Source: Flavobacteriales bacterium UBA1959 (lineage in GTDB: Bacteria > Bacteroidota > Bacteroidia > Flavobacteriales_D > Sanyastnellaceae). From it: a stretch of DNA of 17,963 bases. The stretch spans positions 46,079 to 64,041 of the forward strand of contig DDEH01000027.1 in the NCBI GenBank assembly GCA_002336085.1, given 5' to 3'. The position numbers and the translations under genes were made by a program. Shown piece after piece: positions 7,466-14,487 of the stretch. The notes beneath the pieces were generated by a model. It was not told where the DNA came from. It did not search any database and saw only the letters and a list, made by a program, of their open reading frames with translations. Position 1 is the first letter of the stretch; each line of letters begins with the position of its first letter.

Positions 7466-8296
7466 TCATACGGCGTTAGCCATTTCACCTACTAAGTTCA
7501 CAAATAACTGAGTGAGCTTCGGTTCGGCTTTTTGTGCCAAGGCAATGACTTCGTCCAAGTTGAATGGTGCAAGGGAATCAGGATTGCATTCGTCGGTCAA
7601 AACGCTCACAGCGGCACAGGGCATTCCCATATGTACCGCTGCAATGACCTCTGGGACCGTGGACATGCCTACAGCATCTGCTCCTATGGTCCGAAGGTAT
7701 CGATACTCCGCCTTTGTCTCCAGCTGCGGCCCCGCCACGCTAGCGTACACACCTTCGTGCAAGACGATGTTGCTCTGCTTGGCAATCTCCTTTAAGGTCG
7801 CAATCATAGCGGGTTCATAAGGCTCACTCATATCAGGGAACCGCGAGCCGAGCGTATATAAATTTTCTCCTCGCAAAGGCGTATCGGGCAGAAGATTGAG
7901 ATGATCTGCAATCACCATCAGCTCGCCTTTCTTGAACTCGGGGTTCAAACTACCAGAAGCGTTTGAAATAAGGAGTGCATTGGCTCCAAGGATTTTTGAA
8001 ATCCGAACAGGTTTCACCACCTGTTCCATGCTATATCCTTCATAATAATGGAACCTTCCCTGCCAGGCCAAAACCATTTTTCCATTGAGTTCCCCATAAA
8101 TCAATTTCCCAAAATGCTGTTCCACCGTGGCAACTGGTAGATGAGGAATCTGGCTATAGCTCCATGTTTGATGCACATCAATTGCATCTACCAAACCACC
8201 AAGGCCGGTTCCAAGAACAATCGCAACATCCACATCACCAATGCCTCTCTCTTTCAAATAGTCAGCTGATTGCGTCAATTCCTCCAAAATATCCAT
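7466..8296 (-). CDS. punA: Purine nucleoside phosphorylase, trimeric PNP-I family
   Basis: The enzyme cleaves purine (deoxy)nucleosides with phosphate to the free base and (deoxy)ribose-1-phosphate in purine salvage. The 276-residue length fits the trimeric family. Motifs in order are GTGLGGL (29-35, phosphate loop), GRFHYYEGYS (80-89), NASG (112-115), DHLNLL (131-136), GVYASVAGPQLET (182-194, with the purine-contacting Glu193) and GADAVGMSTVPE (205-216). The residue aligned with the human PNP base-specificity Asn243 is Asp235 here (VLTDE instead of LITNK), which may alter preference among 6-oxo and 6-amino purines. The start at the ATG at 8296 is supported by MDILEEL, a usual N-terminus. The hydroxyacyl-CoA dehydrogenase gene diverges from it with a 74-base spacer holding a candidate -7 box. 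Confidence 0.95.
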   Translation of the reverse strand: MDILEELTQSADYLKERGIGDVDVAIVLGTGLGGLVDAIDVHQTWSYSQIPHLPVATVEQHFGKLIYGELNGKMVLAWQGRFHYYEGYSMEQVVKPVRISKILGANALLISNASGSLNPEFKKGELMVIADHLNLLPDTPLRGENLYTLGSRFPDMSEPYEPAMIATLKEIAKQSNIVLHEGVYASVAGPQLETKAEYRYLRTIGADAVGMSTVPEVIAAVHMGMPCAAVSVLTDECNPDSLAPFNLDEVIALAQKAEPKLTQLFVNLVGEMANAV

Positions 8297-8311
8297 GGCC
8301 TTCGTTTTTCA

Positions 8312-8319
8312 CAAATCTA
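8312..8319 (-). promoter_or_regulatory. Candidate -7 box for punA
   Basis: TAGATTTG on the minus strand (8319-8312) is a perfect TAnnTTTG match ending 15 bases before the punA ATG, predicting a leader of roughly ten bases. No TTG is found at the expected -33 distance, so only half of the consensus is present. Confidence 0.42.
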
Positions 8320-8370
8320 TCAAAAACAGAATGCCGACCTTTGCAGCATTAGAGAAGAATTCCATTCCTC

Positions 8371-9558
8371 ATGACTCAAGACCACTCAACACAATCCATT
8401 GCCGTAATAGGCGCAGGAGCTATGGGCTCAGGAATTGCACAAGTTGCTGCACAAGCGGGACATCCGGTAATTTTATTTGATAGGAGCACCAGTGCTTTGC
8501 AACGGAGTGAGCAGCAACTTCAGAAAATTGCAAAAAGACAGGTTGAAAAAGGACGCTGGTCAAACGAAACGTCAAAGACCATTCAACAGCTCATTACTCG
8601 GACCGAAGAGATAGAGAAAATTGCCGGTTGTATACTAATCATAGAGGCGATTGTAGAGGACTTCCAAGCCAAGACTTCCCTTCTGCAGATTGTGGAATCT
8701 CAGGTCGGAGCGGATTCAATCATAGCAACGAACACATCGTCTCTATCCGTGACTGCTATTGCAGGGCAATTAAAGCATCCCGAGCGATGCATTGGCTTGC
8801 ACTTTTTTAACCCCGCTCCACTCATGGCACTGGTGGAAATCGTCCCCGCGCTGCAAACTGACAACGGTATCAAGCATCAATGCCATGAACTCATGTGTTC
8901 ATGGGGAAAATCTCCTGTAATTGCCAAGGATACGCCAGGCTTTATCGTGAACAGACTAGCGCGGCCATTTTATGGTGAAGCATTGCGCATTGCGGAGGAA
9001 GGCCTCTATGGCCATGAAACGATTGATTCGGCCATGCGCGCAGTGGGATTCAGAATGGGGCCCTTCGAACTGATGGACTTGATTGGAAATGACATCAACT
9101 ACGCTGTGACGTGCACGGTATTTGAAGCATTTTACTTCGATCCAAGATACCGACCGAGCCTGATTCAAAAGCAACATGTCGACGCTGGATGGCTTGGCAA
9201 AAAAACCAGCCGCGGTTACTACAATTACAATCCTGCTGGCTCTCGACTAGAATCAAACACAAATCAAATTGCCGAATCAGAGCATTCATTGATTATTTCC
9301 AATCGGATTGTCGCAATGCTCATCAATGAGGCTGCTGACGCACTTCGCTTGAACATCGCTCAAGAATCCGACTTAGAAATCGCCATGACGAAAGGTGTTA
9401 ATTATCCCAAAGGTCTGTTAGCATGGGCGAATGAATGGGGGATCGCCAACGTATTGAAGGAATTGGAATATCTGCAGAAAAACTTTGGAGAAGAAAGGTA
9501 TCGGCCTTCGCCCTTGCTGAAGCAAAAAGTAGAAGAAGGAACCCTATTTCACGTGTGA
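8371..9558 (+). CDS. 3-hydroxyacyl-CoA dehydrogenase (NAD-dependent)
   Basis: The protein oxidises 3-hydroxyacyl-CoA to 3-ketoacyl-CoA with NAD+, or the reverse, as in beta-oxidation or aromatic/branched-chain degradation. The N-terminal Rossmann domain has GAGAMGSGIAQ (15-25) and the acidic FDRS at the end of beta-2. The substrate region has TNTSSL (120-125) and the catalytic histidine in GLHFFNPAP (His144). The C-terminal helical domain begins with KDTPGFIVNRL, and a second, shorter copy of that domain follows (from about residue 295, INEAADAL and KGVNYPKGLLAW). At 395 residues it is longer than single-C-domain Hbd/FadB2 enzymes (about 285) and shorter than the full two-domain PaaH form. 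The start is the ATG at 8371. It ends in TGA directly abutting the mutB stop codon on the other strand. The pathway is unassigned because no thiolase or hydratase is nearby. Confidence 0.95.
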   Translation: MTQDHSTQSIAVIGAGAMGSGIAQVAAQAGHPVILFDRSTSALQRSEQQLQKIAKRQVEKGRWSNETSKTIQQLITRTEEIEKIAGCILIIEAIVEDFQAKTSLLQIVESQVGADSIIATNTSSLSVTAIAGQLKHPERCIGLHFFNPAPLMALVEIVPALQTDNGIKHQCHELMCSWGKSPVIAKDTPGFIVNRLARPFYGEALRIAEEGLYGHETIDSAMRAVGFRMGPFELMDLIGNDINYAVTCTVFEAFYFDPRYRPSLIQKQHVDAGWLGKKTSRGYYNYNPAGSRLESNTNQIAESEHSLIISNRIVAMLINEAADALRLNIAQESDLEIAMTKGVNYPKGLLAWANEWGIANVLKELEYLQKNFGEERYRPSPLLKQKVEEGTLFHV

Positions 9559-11595
9559 CTAAGTGGTATAGGAATCCAAAAGTACCTCTAAAATTTCTGT
9601 TGCCGATTGGGTAATAGGAGTTCCTGGACCAAACACTCCAACCGCTCCCATTGCAAACAATGCTTCGTGATCCTTTGGGGGTATAACACCGCCAACCACC
9701 ACCAAAATATCCGCACGGCCCAAAGACGCGAGTTCAGCAATTAAGGCCGGCACCAGGGTTTTGTGGCCTGCAGCCAAAGTGCTAATGCCAACGACGTGCA
9801 CATCGTTGTCTACGGCCTGCTTTGCAACTTCCTCAGGAGTCTGAAATAACGCTCCTAAATCCACGTCAAAACCTACATCTGCAAAAGATGAAGCTACCAC
9901 CTTAGCTCCTCGATCATGTCCATCCTGGCCCATCTTTGCCACCAAAATACGGGGCTGTCTGCCGACGGTTTTGGCGAAATCCCCGGCGAGCCGCACTACT
10001 TTTTGATATGTTTCTTCGCCTTCCATTGCTCGGGAAAAGATACCACTGACCTTTTGAGTTTTGGGACTAAAACGTTCAAAAACCCCCTCCAAGGCAAAAC
10101 TAATTTCACCCAATGTTGCACGACTGCGTGCAGCATCTACCGACAATTGAAGCAGATTTCCGTTGCTCTTTGCGCCATCAACGAGGGCAGAGAGTGAGCG
10201 CGTTACTTCATCCATGCTTCGCGTTTCTTTGGTCCGATTGATTCGCGCCACTTGATCCATACGAACAGCAGACTGGTCTATTTCGAGAGTCTCAATGTCC
10301 TCCTCTTCTTCCAGAGCAAACAGATTCACGCCGATCAATCGATCTTGTCCACGGTCAATTCGCGCCTGTTTCTCGGCGGCAGCTGCCTCAATACGAAGTT
10401 TTGGTATGCCTTGCTCAATTGCTGAAGACATTCCTCCTGCAGCATCGATTTCTTTGATCAATGCATCTGCTTTTTCGACCATTTCCTGGGTCAACTCCTC
10501 CATCATTCGAGAGCCGTTCCAAGGGTCAACTGCCTTGCACAATCCGCCTTCATTTTGCAGGAAAAGCTGGGTATTTCGGGCTATTCGTGCCGATGCTTTT
10601 GTAGGGAGAGCAATGGCCTCATCCATGGAATTCGTGTGCAGCGACTGGGTTCCTCCAAAAACGGCCGCCATAGCTTCCAGCGTAGTACGGGCAACGTTGT
10701 TCCAAGGATCCTGAGCTGTGAGAGACCAGCCACTTGTCTGCGTATGTGTCCTTAGCATGAGCGATTTTGGATTCTTCGCTCCCAGCGATTTCATGGCGTC
10801 TGCCCAAATCAGTCGAGCGGCTCGCATTTTCGCTATTTCTTCATAGTGATTCATCCCGCTTGCCCAGAAAAAACTCAAACGCGGAACAAACGCATCGATA
10901 TCCAAGCCTGAAAGCAGACCCGTTTTAACATACTCGAGGCCGTCGGCAATGGTATAGGCCAATTCCAATTCAGGTGTTGCTCCGGCTTCCTGCATGTGAT
11001 AGCCCGAAATGGAGATTGAATTGAATTTGGGCATGTGAGCCGCGGTATACTTGAATATATCCGCAATGATGCGCATCGAAGGCTTCGGAGGATAGATGTA
11101 GGTATTCCGGACCATGAATTCCTTCAGAATATCATTTTGAATGGTTCCTTTGAGATCAGCCAGCTGAACACCTTGTTCTTGGGCGGCTACGATATAAAAG
11201 GCCAGAATGGGAAGCACTGCACCATTCATGGTCATGCTCACTGACATTTCATCCAGTGGAATCCCATCAAACAAACGCTTCATGTCTTCAACCGTGTCAA
11301 TAGCCACGCCTGCCATACCCACATCGCCAGAAACCCGATCGTGATCGCTATCATACCCTCTGTGAGTCGCCAAATCAAAGGCTACACTCAATCCCATTTG
11401 ACCCGCTTCTAAGTTTGCCCGATAAAATGCATTCGACGCTTCAGCTGTTGAAAAGCCAGCGTATTGGCGAATGGTCCACGGTCGCGAAGTGAACATACTT
11501 GCATAGGGACCGCCTAAGAATGGTGGCTGCCCCGGGCCAAAATGTTCGTGCTCGTGGACCGTTCTATTTCCTGGATACGTTGATTTCAACTTCAT
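9559..11595 (-). CDS. mutB: Methylmalonyl-CoA mutase large (catalytic) subunit
   Basis: This B12-dependent radical enzyme interconverts succinyl-CoA and (R)-methylmalonyl-CoA. The N-terminal TIM barrel contains RPWTIRQYAGFSTAE, whose Tyr corresponds to the active-site Tyr89 of the Propionibacterium enzyme, and GLSVAFDLATHRGYDSDH. The C-terminal cobalamin domain has the DxHxxG motif as DGHDRG (about residues 558-563), providing the lower axial His, followed by GISTLAAGH and VVVGGVIPP. The start at 11595 was chosen because its ATGA overlaps the mutA stop by four bases, the usual sign of translational coupling. An in-frame ATG at 11622 would add nine residues and overlap mutA by 31 bases. Either start leaves an N-terminal arm shorter than the family norm, the residues before the barrel that normally wrap the partner subunit. 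Confidence 0.97.
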   Translation of the reverse strand: MKLKSTYPGNRTVHEHEHFGPGQPPFLGGPYASMFTSRPWTIRQYAGFSTAEASNAFYRANLEAGQMGLSVAFDLATHRGYDSDHDRVSGDVGMAGVAIDTVEDMKRLFDGIPLDEMSVSMTMNGAVLPILAFYIVAAQEQGVQLADLKGTIQNDILKEFMVRNTYIYPPKPSMRIIADIFKYTAAHMPKFNSISISGYHMQEAGATPELELAYTIADGLEYVKTGLLSGLDIDAFVPRLSFFWASGMNHYEEIAKMRAARLIWADAMKSLGAKNPKSLMLRTHTQTSGWSLTAQDPWNNVARTTLEAMAAVFGGTQSLHTNSMDEAIALPTKASARIARNTQLFLQNEGGLCKAVDPWNGSRMMEELTQEMVEKADALIKEIDAAGGMSSAIEQGIPKLRIEAAAAEKQARIDRGQDRLIGVNLFALEEEEDIETLEIDQSAVRMDQVARINRTKETRSMDEVTRSLSALVDGAKSNGNLLQLSVDAARSRATLGEISFALEGVFERFSPKTQKVSGIFSRAMEGEETYQKVVRLAGDFAKTVGRQPRILVAKMGQDGHDRGAKVVASSFADVGFDVDLGALFQTPEEVAKQAVDNDVHVVGISTLAAGHKTLVPALIAELASLGRADILVVVGGVIPPKDHEALFAMGAVGVFGPGTPITQSATEILEVLLDSYTT

Positions 11596-12650
11596 GTCTT
11601 GGAATTGAGGTAGGTTTCCCATGCCTTTTCTATGATGTTAGAAGACCAAGTATCGAGGGTACGACTGCCCCCCATTGGATCAAAGGTGCGGTGAAGCCCT
11701 GACTCTTCACGCATCAAATGCTGAATGTTCCGTGCCCATCGGAGGCCTGCTTTGTGGGAGTCGTCGTGTAACATGTGACCCGTGTGCGGAGGTGTTTCAA
11801 TTCCATCAGCTCCTGCGATGACAGCCGCATAAGTCGACGCTGTTAAGTCGATGAGGTGATCCGTGGGTACTTCGTCTCTGAACGTGGAAGTCGATGCAAT
11901 AGCATCAATCCAAATGGAGCATTGTGGCAATTGATTATCAACCAACCACCGCGACCAAAGGGAGCGCAGCGCTCGAAGAGCGGCAACTTCCTCCAAAACA
12001 TCTGACGAGACCCACCATTGCCACACGAATCGATTGAGTTCCTGTTCAACATTCGCGTGAGTCAATTTCAGCCAGCGCAGCCAGCCGTCCATGGAATGGC
12101 AAAATGTTGTCATCACGTCAATTCGGTTCTCTCCCTGCAAATGATGATCCCCGCAGCTAACCTTCCAAATTCGAAGATTCGTCCCCTCACTAAACCGATC
12201 TAAATGGTCAGAAAGTTCTCTTTCGCTGCAATCAATAGCTATATTTTTGGCGCAAGATCCCTGCCATCCGGCATTCAAAAGCGACCGGACTTCCTCCTCT
12301 CCTCCTCGCAGTGAGACGGGATCCAAATGCAACTGAACCATATTTAAATGAACATCTGCCAATCCATTGGCATCAAACCTGTGGCCATCACAATCCATTC
12401 GCAGACCTGTGACACCGTGCAGCAAAGCAGGCAAAACATCATCGAACGATCGCAGCGTCTGTTGCAACTGCCAAGGATTGCCCTTGCTGGAGTCCGCGAT
12501 GCATCTCTCAGGCATAACAAATGAGTTGGATTTGGCAACCCAAATTTGCTGATCCCAGCCTTCGCTATTCAGGAATCCGGTAGCGTTTACGGCATCCGCC
12601 CATTGTCTGGGATCAAATGGCGGAAATGACGCCCATCTCTTCTCTCGCAT
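11592..12650 (-). CDS. mutA: Methylmalonyl-CoA mutase small subunit, short form
   Basis: The 352-residue product is the non-catalytic partner of MutB. The C-terminal portion is diagnostic: ADGIETPPHTGHM, RWARNIQHLMREE and FDPMGGSRTLDTWS, matching the mutase barrel of both subunits. The N-terminal WDQQIWV and the middle VTGLRMD segment fit the small subunit. It has no cobalamin domain and no DxHxxG. It is much shorter than the actinobacterial small subunit (over 600 residues) and also shorter than the roughly 450 residues I would expect in Flavobacteria, so much of the C-terminal region is absent and the barrel is diverged. It heads the mutA-mutB operon, ends in a 4-base ATGA overlap with mutB, and has a near-consensus promoter whose -7 box ends four bases before the ATG. 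Confidence 0.92.
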   Translation of the reverse strand: MREKRWASFPPFDPRQWADAVNATGFLNSEGWDQQIWVAKSNSFVMPERCIADSSKGNPWQLQQTLRSFDDVLPALLHGVTGLRMDCDGHRFDANGLADVHLNMVQLHLDPVSLRGGEEEVRSLLNAGWQGSCAKNIAIDCSERELSDHLDRFSEGTNLRIWKVSCGDHHLQGENRIDVMTTFCHSMDGWLRWLKLTHANVEQELNRFVWQWWVSSDVLEEVAALRALRSLWSRWLVDNQLPQCSIWIDAIASTSTFRDEVPTDHLIDLTASTYAAVIAGADGIETPPHTGHMLHDDSHKAGLRWARNIQHLMREESGLHRTFDPMGGSRTLDTWSSNIIEKAWETYLNSKT

Positions 12651-12654
12651 GCTC

Positions 12655-12683
12655 CAAATTTACAACAGCATCATTCCACCAAA
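12655..12683 (-). promoter_or_regulatory. Candidate leaderless promoter of mutAB
   Basis: On the minus strand TTTG (12683-12680), a 17-base spacer and a perfect TAAATTTG (12662-12655) match the Bacteroidota consensus. The -7 box ends four bases before the mutA ATG at 12650, so transcription should begin at or very near the start codon. Confidence 0.6.
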
Positions 12684-12700
12684 TAATCAGTTTGAATTGC

Positions 12701-12708
12701 TACTTTTA
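12701..12708 (+). promoter_or_regulatory. Weak -7-like box before csaA
   Basis: TACTTTTA differs from TAnnTTTG only in the last base and ends five bases before the csaA ATG. No TTG is present at the -33 distance. Its placement echoes the leaderless arrangement at other genes in the window, but the match alone is weak. Confidence 0.28.
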
Positions 12709-12713
12709 AAAAC

Positions 12714-13055
12714 ATGAAACCCCTGATTAGTTGGGAACAGTTTGAAGCTCTGGAACTCAAGGTGGGCCGGATCGAAAAAGTCGACTCATTTCCAGAAGCA
12801 CAAAAGCCCGCATTCATTATCACTGTTGACTTTGGCCCTGAACTTGGCAGGCTAAAAACCTCTGCCCAATTGACCGATCGATACCAACCCAAAGATCTTC
12901 TTGGCAAACAAATTGTTGCAGTTATGAATCTCCCACCGAAACAGATTGGTCCTATGATGTCCGAGTTTTTAATCCTTGGTGCACTCGACCCCAACGCAGG
13001 GACCGCTGTGCTTCAAGTACTCGAAGATGTGACCCCTGGCACTTCGATCGCATGA
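12714..13055 (+). CDS. csaA: CsaA, tRNA-binding EMAP/OB-fold protein
   Basis: The 113-residue protein is a stand-alone tRNA-binding domain of the type found at the C-terminus of MetRS and in EMAP II. Conserved segments include LELKVGRIEKVDSFPEAQKP (residues 13-32), VDFGPELGRLKTSAQL (43-58), LGKQIVAVMNLPPKQIG (67-83) and MSEFLILGA (86-94). CsaA is a small homodimeric OB-fold protein that binds tRNA and has been reported to have chaperone or export-related activity in Bacillus. The length matches family members (about 110). It diverges from mutA with a 63-base spacer and is followed 38 bases later by the HAD phosphatase gene on the same strand. Confidence 0.95.
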   Translation: MKPLISWEQFEALELKVGRIEKVDSFPEAQKPAFIITVDFGPELGRLKTSAQLTDRYQPKDLLGKQIVAVMNLPPKQIGPMMSEFLILGALDPNAGTAVLQVLEDVTPGTSIA

Positions 13056-13058
13056 TTC

Positions 13059-13089
13059 TTGGGAGATTACTATGGGGGGCGTAGTTTCG
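13059..13089 (+). promoter_or_regulatory. Candidate leaderless promoter of the HAD phosphatase gene
   Basis: TTG (13059-13061), a 20-base spacer and TAGTTTCG (13082-13089) differ from the Bacteroidota consensus at one base of the -7 box (C for T). The box ends four bases before the ATG at 13094. It occupies most of the 38-base csaA spacer and would let the HAD-aminotransferase pair be transcribed apart from csaA. Confidence 0.5.
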
Positions 13090-13093
13090 CCGC

Positions 13094-13612
13094 ATGGTGC
13101 CGCATCACAAAGCAATTTTCTTAGACCGCGATGGAGTCATCAACCACGACCCAGGCGATTACACCAAAAGCGTCACTGAGTTCAAGGTTCTACCCACGGT
13201 GATGAATGCATTGGATGCCTTGCAAAGCGAAGGATACAAACTGATCCTGATCACCAACCAGGGAGGAATCGCAAAAGGACTGTATACGCATGAAGACGTG
13301 CACTTAATTCATGCACATTTCACGAAAATTTGCGCGTCACAAGGCATTGAAATCACCGACATTTTTTACAGTCCACACCACCCAGATTTTGGAGAGAGCT
13401 TGACACGCAAGCCAGGAGGATTGATGATTGAAAAAGCGTGTGCCAAGCATCGCATATCGCCTTCTGAATCTTGGATGATCGGTGACAAACAAAGGGACAT
13501 TGATGCGGGCGAAGCGGCGGGTGTGGCCGGTGTACTGATTCCGGTCAACGGGGATTTGATAGATTTTGTTCCAAAATTGCTGCACTCGCCGAATCAGGCA
13601 CAGCCGTCATGA
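13094..13612 (+). CDS. HAD-IIIA phosphatase, GmhB/HisB-N-like without the zinc cysteines
   Basis: The 172-residue protein has the HAD motifs of the D-glycero-D-manno-heptose-1,7-bisphosphate 7-phosphatase (GmhB)/HisB N-terminal subfamily: DRDGVIN with nucleophile Asp11 and acid/base Asp13, ITNQGGI with Thr54, RKP with Lys106, and IGDKQRDID with Asp131 and Asp135. Typical GmhB proteins carry a structural zinc bound by Cys/His in a CPHHP...CxCRKP loop. Here the loop reads YSPHHPDFGESLTRKP (92-107), so all the cysteines are missing. The substrate is therefore uncertain: a sugar phosphate or histidinol-phosphate-like substrate is plausible, but no heptose or histidine genes are nearby. The gene overlaps the following class IV enzyme by four bases (ATGA), implying translational coupling. 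Confidence 0.85.
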   Translation: MVPHHKAIFLDRDGVINHDPGDYTKSVTEFKVLPTVMNALDALQSEGYKLILITNQGGIAKGLYTHEDVHLIHAHFTKICASQGIEITDIFYSPHHPDFGESLTRKPGGLMIEKACAKHRISPSESWMIGDKQRDIDAGEAAGVAGVLIPVNGDLIDFVPKLLHSPNQAQPS

Positions 13613-14487
13613 GCAATTTTCTCTGGAAGCCCAAGGAGCGTCCCCACTGCCTGGTGAATGGTGAACTCACGCAAGACAACGATTTGCCAAATGCCATGAC
13701 CAACCGTGGTTTTTTGTATTCTGATGGTTTTTTTGAAACGATTCGTATCTGTAATGGAATCCCCCAGTTTATTCCTCTTCACTGGAACCGAATTGCTTCG
13801 AGTCTCTCTGCCTATCGCATCGAAAACTCACAAAACCTGACACTAGAAAATCTCTTTCAAAAGCTATTGGATTTGTGCCAAATCAATGGAATTTTCCAGG
13901 GTGGGCGGGTGCGCATAACATTCTTCCGATCAGGCGGTGGCCGCTACCGTCCGGAATCAAATGAAATGGGATGGATCGCCACATCTGAGGCACTTGACGA
14001 AAATCTTCTACCCGATTACGACAAAGGATTCCGTGTTGACGTCTTCAGCGACATGAAAAAACTTTCAGGTCCATTTGCCAATTTCAAGAACCTCGCATCG
14101 TCATTGTACGTTCAAGCTGGGCTCTGGGCTCAGGACAATGATTTGGACGATGCACTGATTCAGAACCAAACCTCTCACATCATTGAATCGTCGCATTCAA
14201 ATCTATTTCTCGTAAGCAACGGCGTGCTGTATACTCCTAGCTTAGATTCTGGTCCTGTGGGCGGAATAATGAGAGCAGCCGTTATCAATAGCGCGCTGGA
14301 ACACGGCTACAAGGTTTACGAATGCGAGATAACACCCAAAGAGATGCTCCAAGCAGACGAAATGTTTTTGACCAACGCTATTCGTGGAGTCCAGTGGGTT
14401 GCGAGTTATCAATCAAAGCGGTATTTCCACGCTACTGCCAAGCAAATGACTCAATTTTTGAATGCAGGTTTAATCAAGACGCTCTGA
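13609..14487 (+). CDS. Class IV aminotransferase / 4-amino-4-deoxychorismate lyase-like PLP enzyme
   Basis: The 292-residue protein is a fold-type IV PLP enzyme. Near the N-terminus it has RGFLYSDGFFETIR (33-46), the family's N-domain signature. Lys160 in FANFKNLAS is placed to form the PLP Schiff base. Glu193 in HIIESSHSNLFLV and the glycine loop PVGGIMRAAVI complete the cofactor site. The family includes branched-chain aminotransferase (IlvE), D-amino-acid aminotransferase and aminodeoxychorismate lyase (PabC). The length, the ESSxSN motif and folP 3 kb away would fit PabC, but the sequence does not decide. It is coupled to the HAD gene by ATGA, and its final 14 bases overlap the opposite-strand permease gene. 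Confidence 0.88.
   Translation: MSNFLWKPKERPHCLVNGELTQDNDLPNAMTNRGFLYSDGFFETIRICNGIPQFIPLHWNRIASSLSAYRIENSQNLTLENLFQKLLDLCQINGIFQGGRVRITFFRSGGGRYRPESNEMGWIATSEALDENLLPDYDKGFRVDVFSDMKKLSGPFANFKNLASSLYVQAGLWAQDNDLDDALIQNQTSHIIESSHSNLFLVSNGVLYTPSLDSGPVGGIMRAAVINSALEHGYKVYECEITPKEMLQADEMFLTNAIRGVQWVASYQSKRYFHATAKQMTQFLNAGLIKTL

Noticed and set aside
10295..10714. A 139-codon plus-strand open frame opposite mutB
   Set aside because: The Ser- and Ala-rich translation has no family features and lies wholly inside the conserved mutB barrel-linker region.
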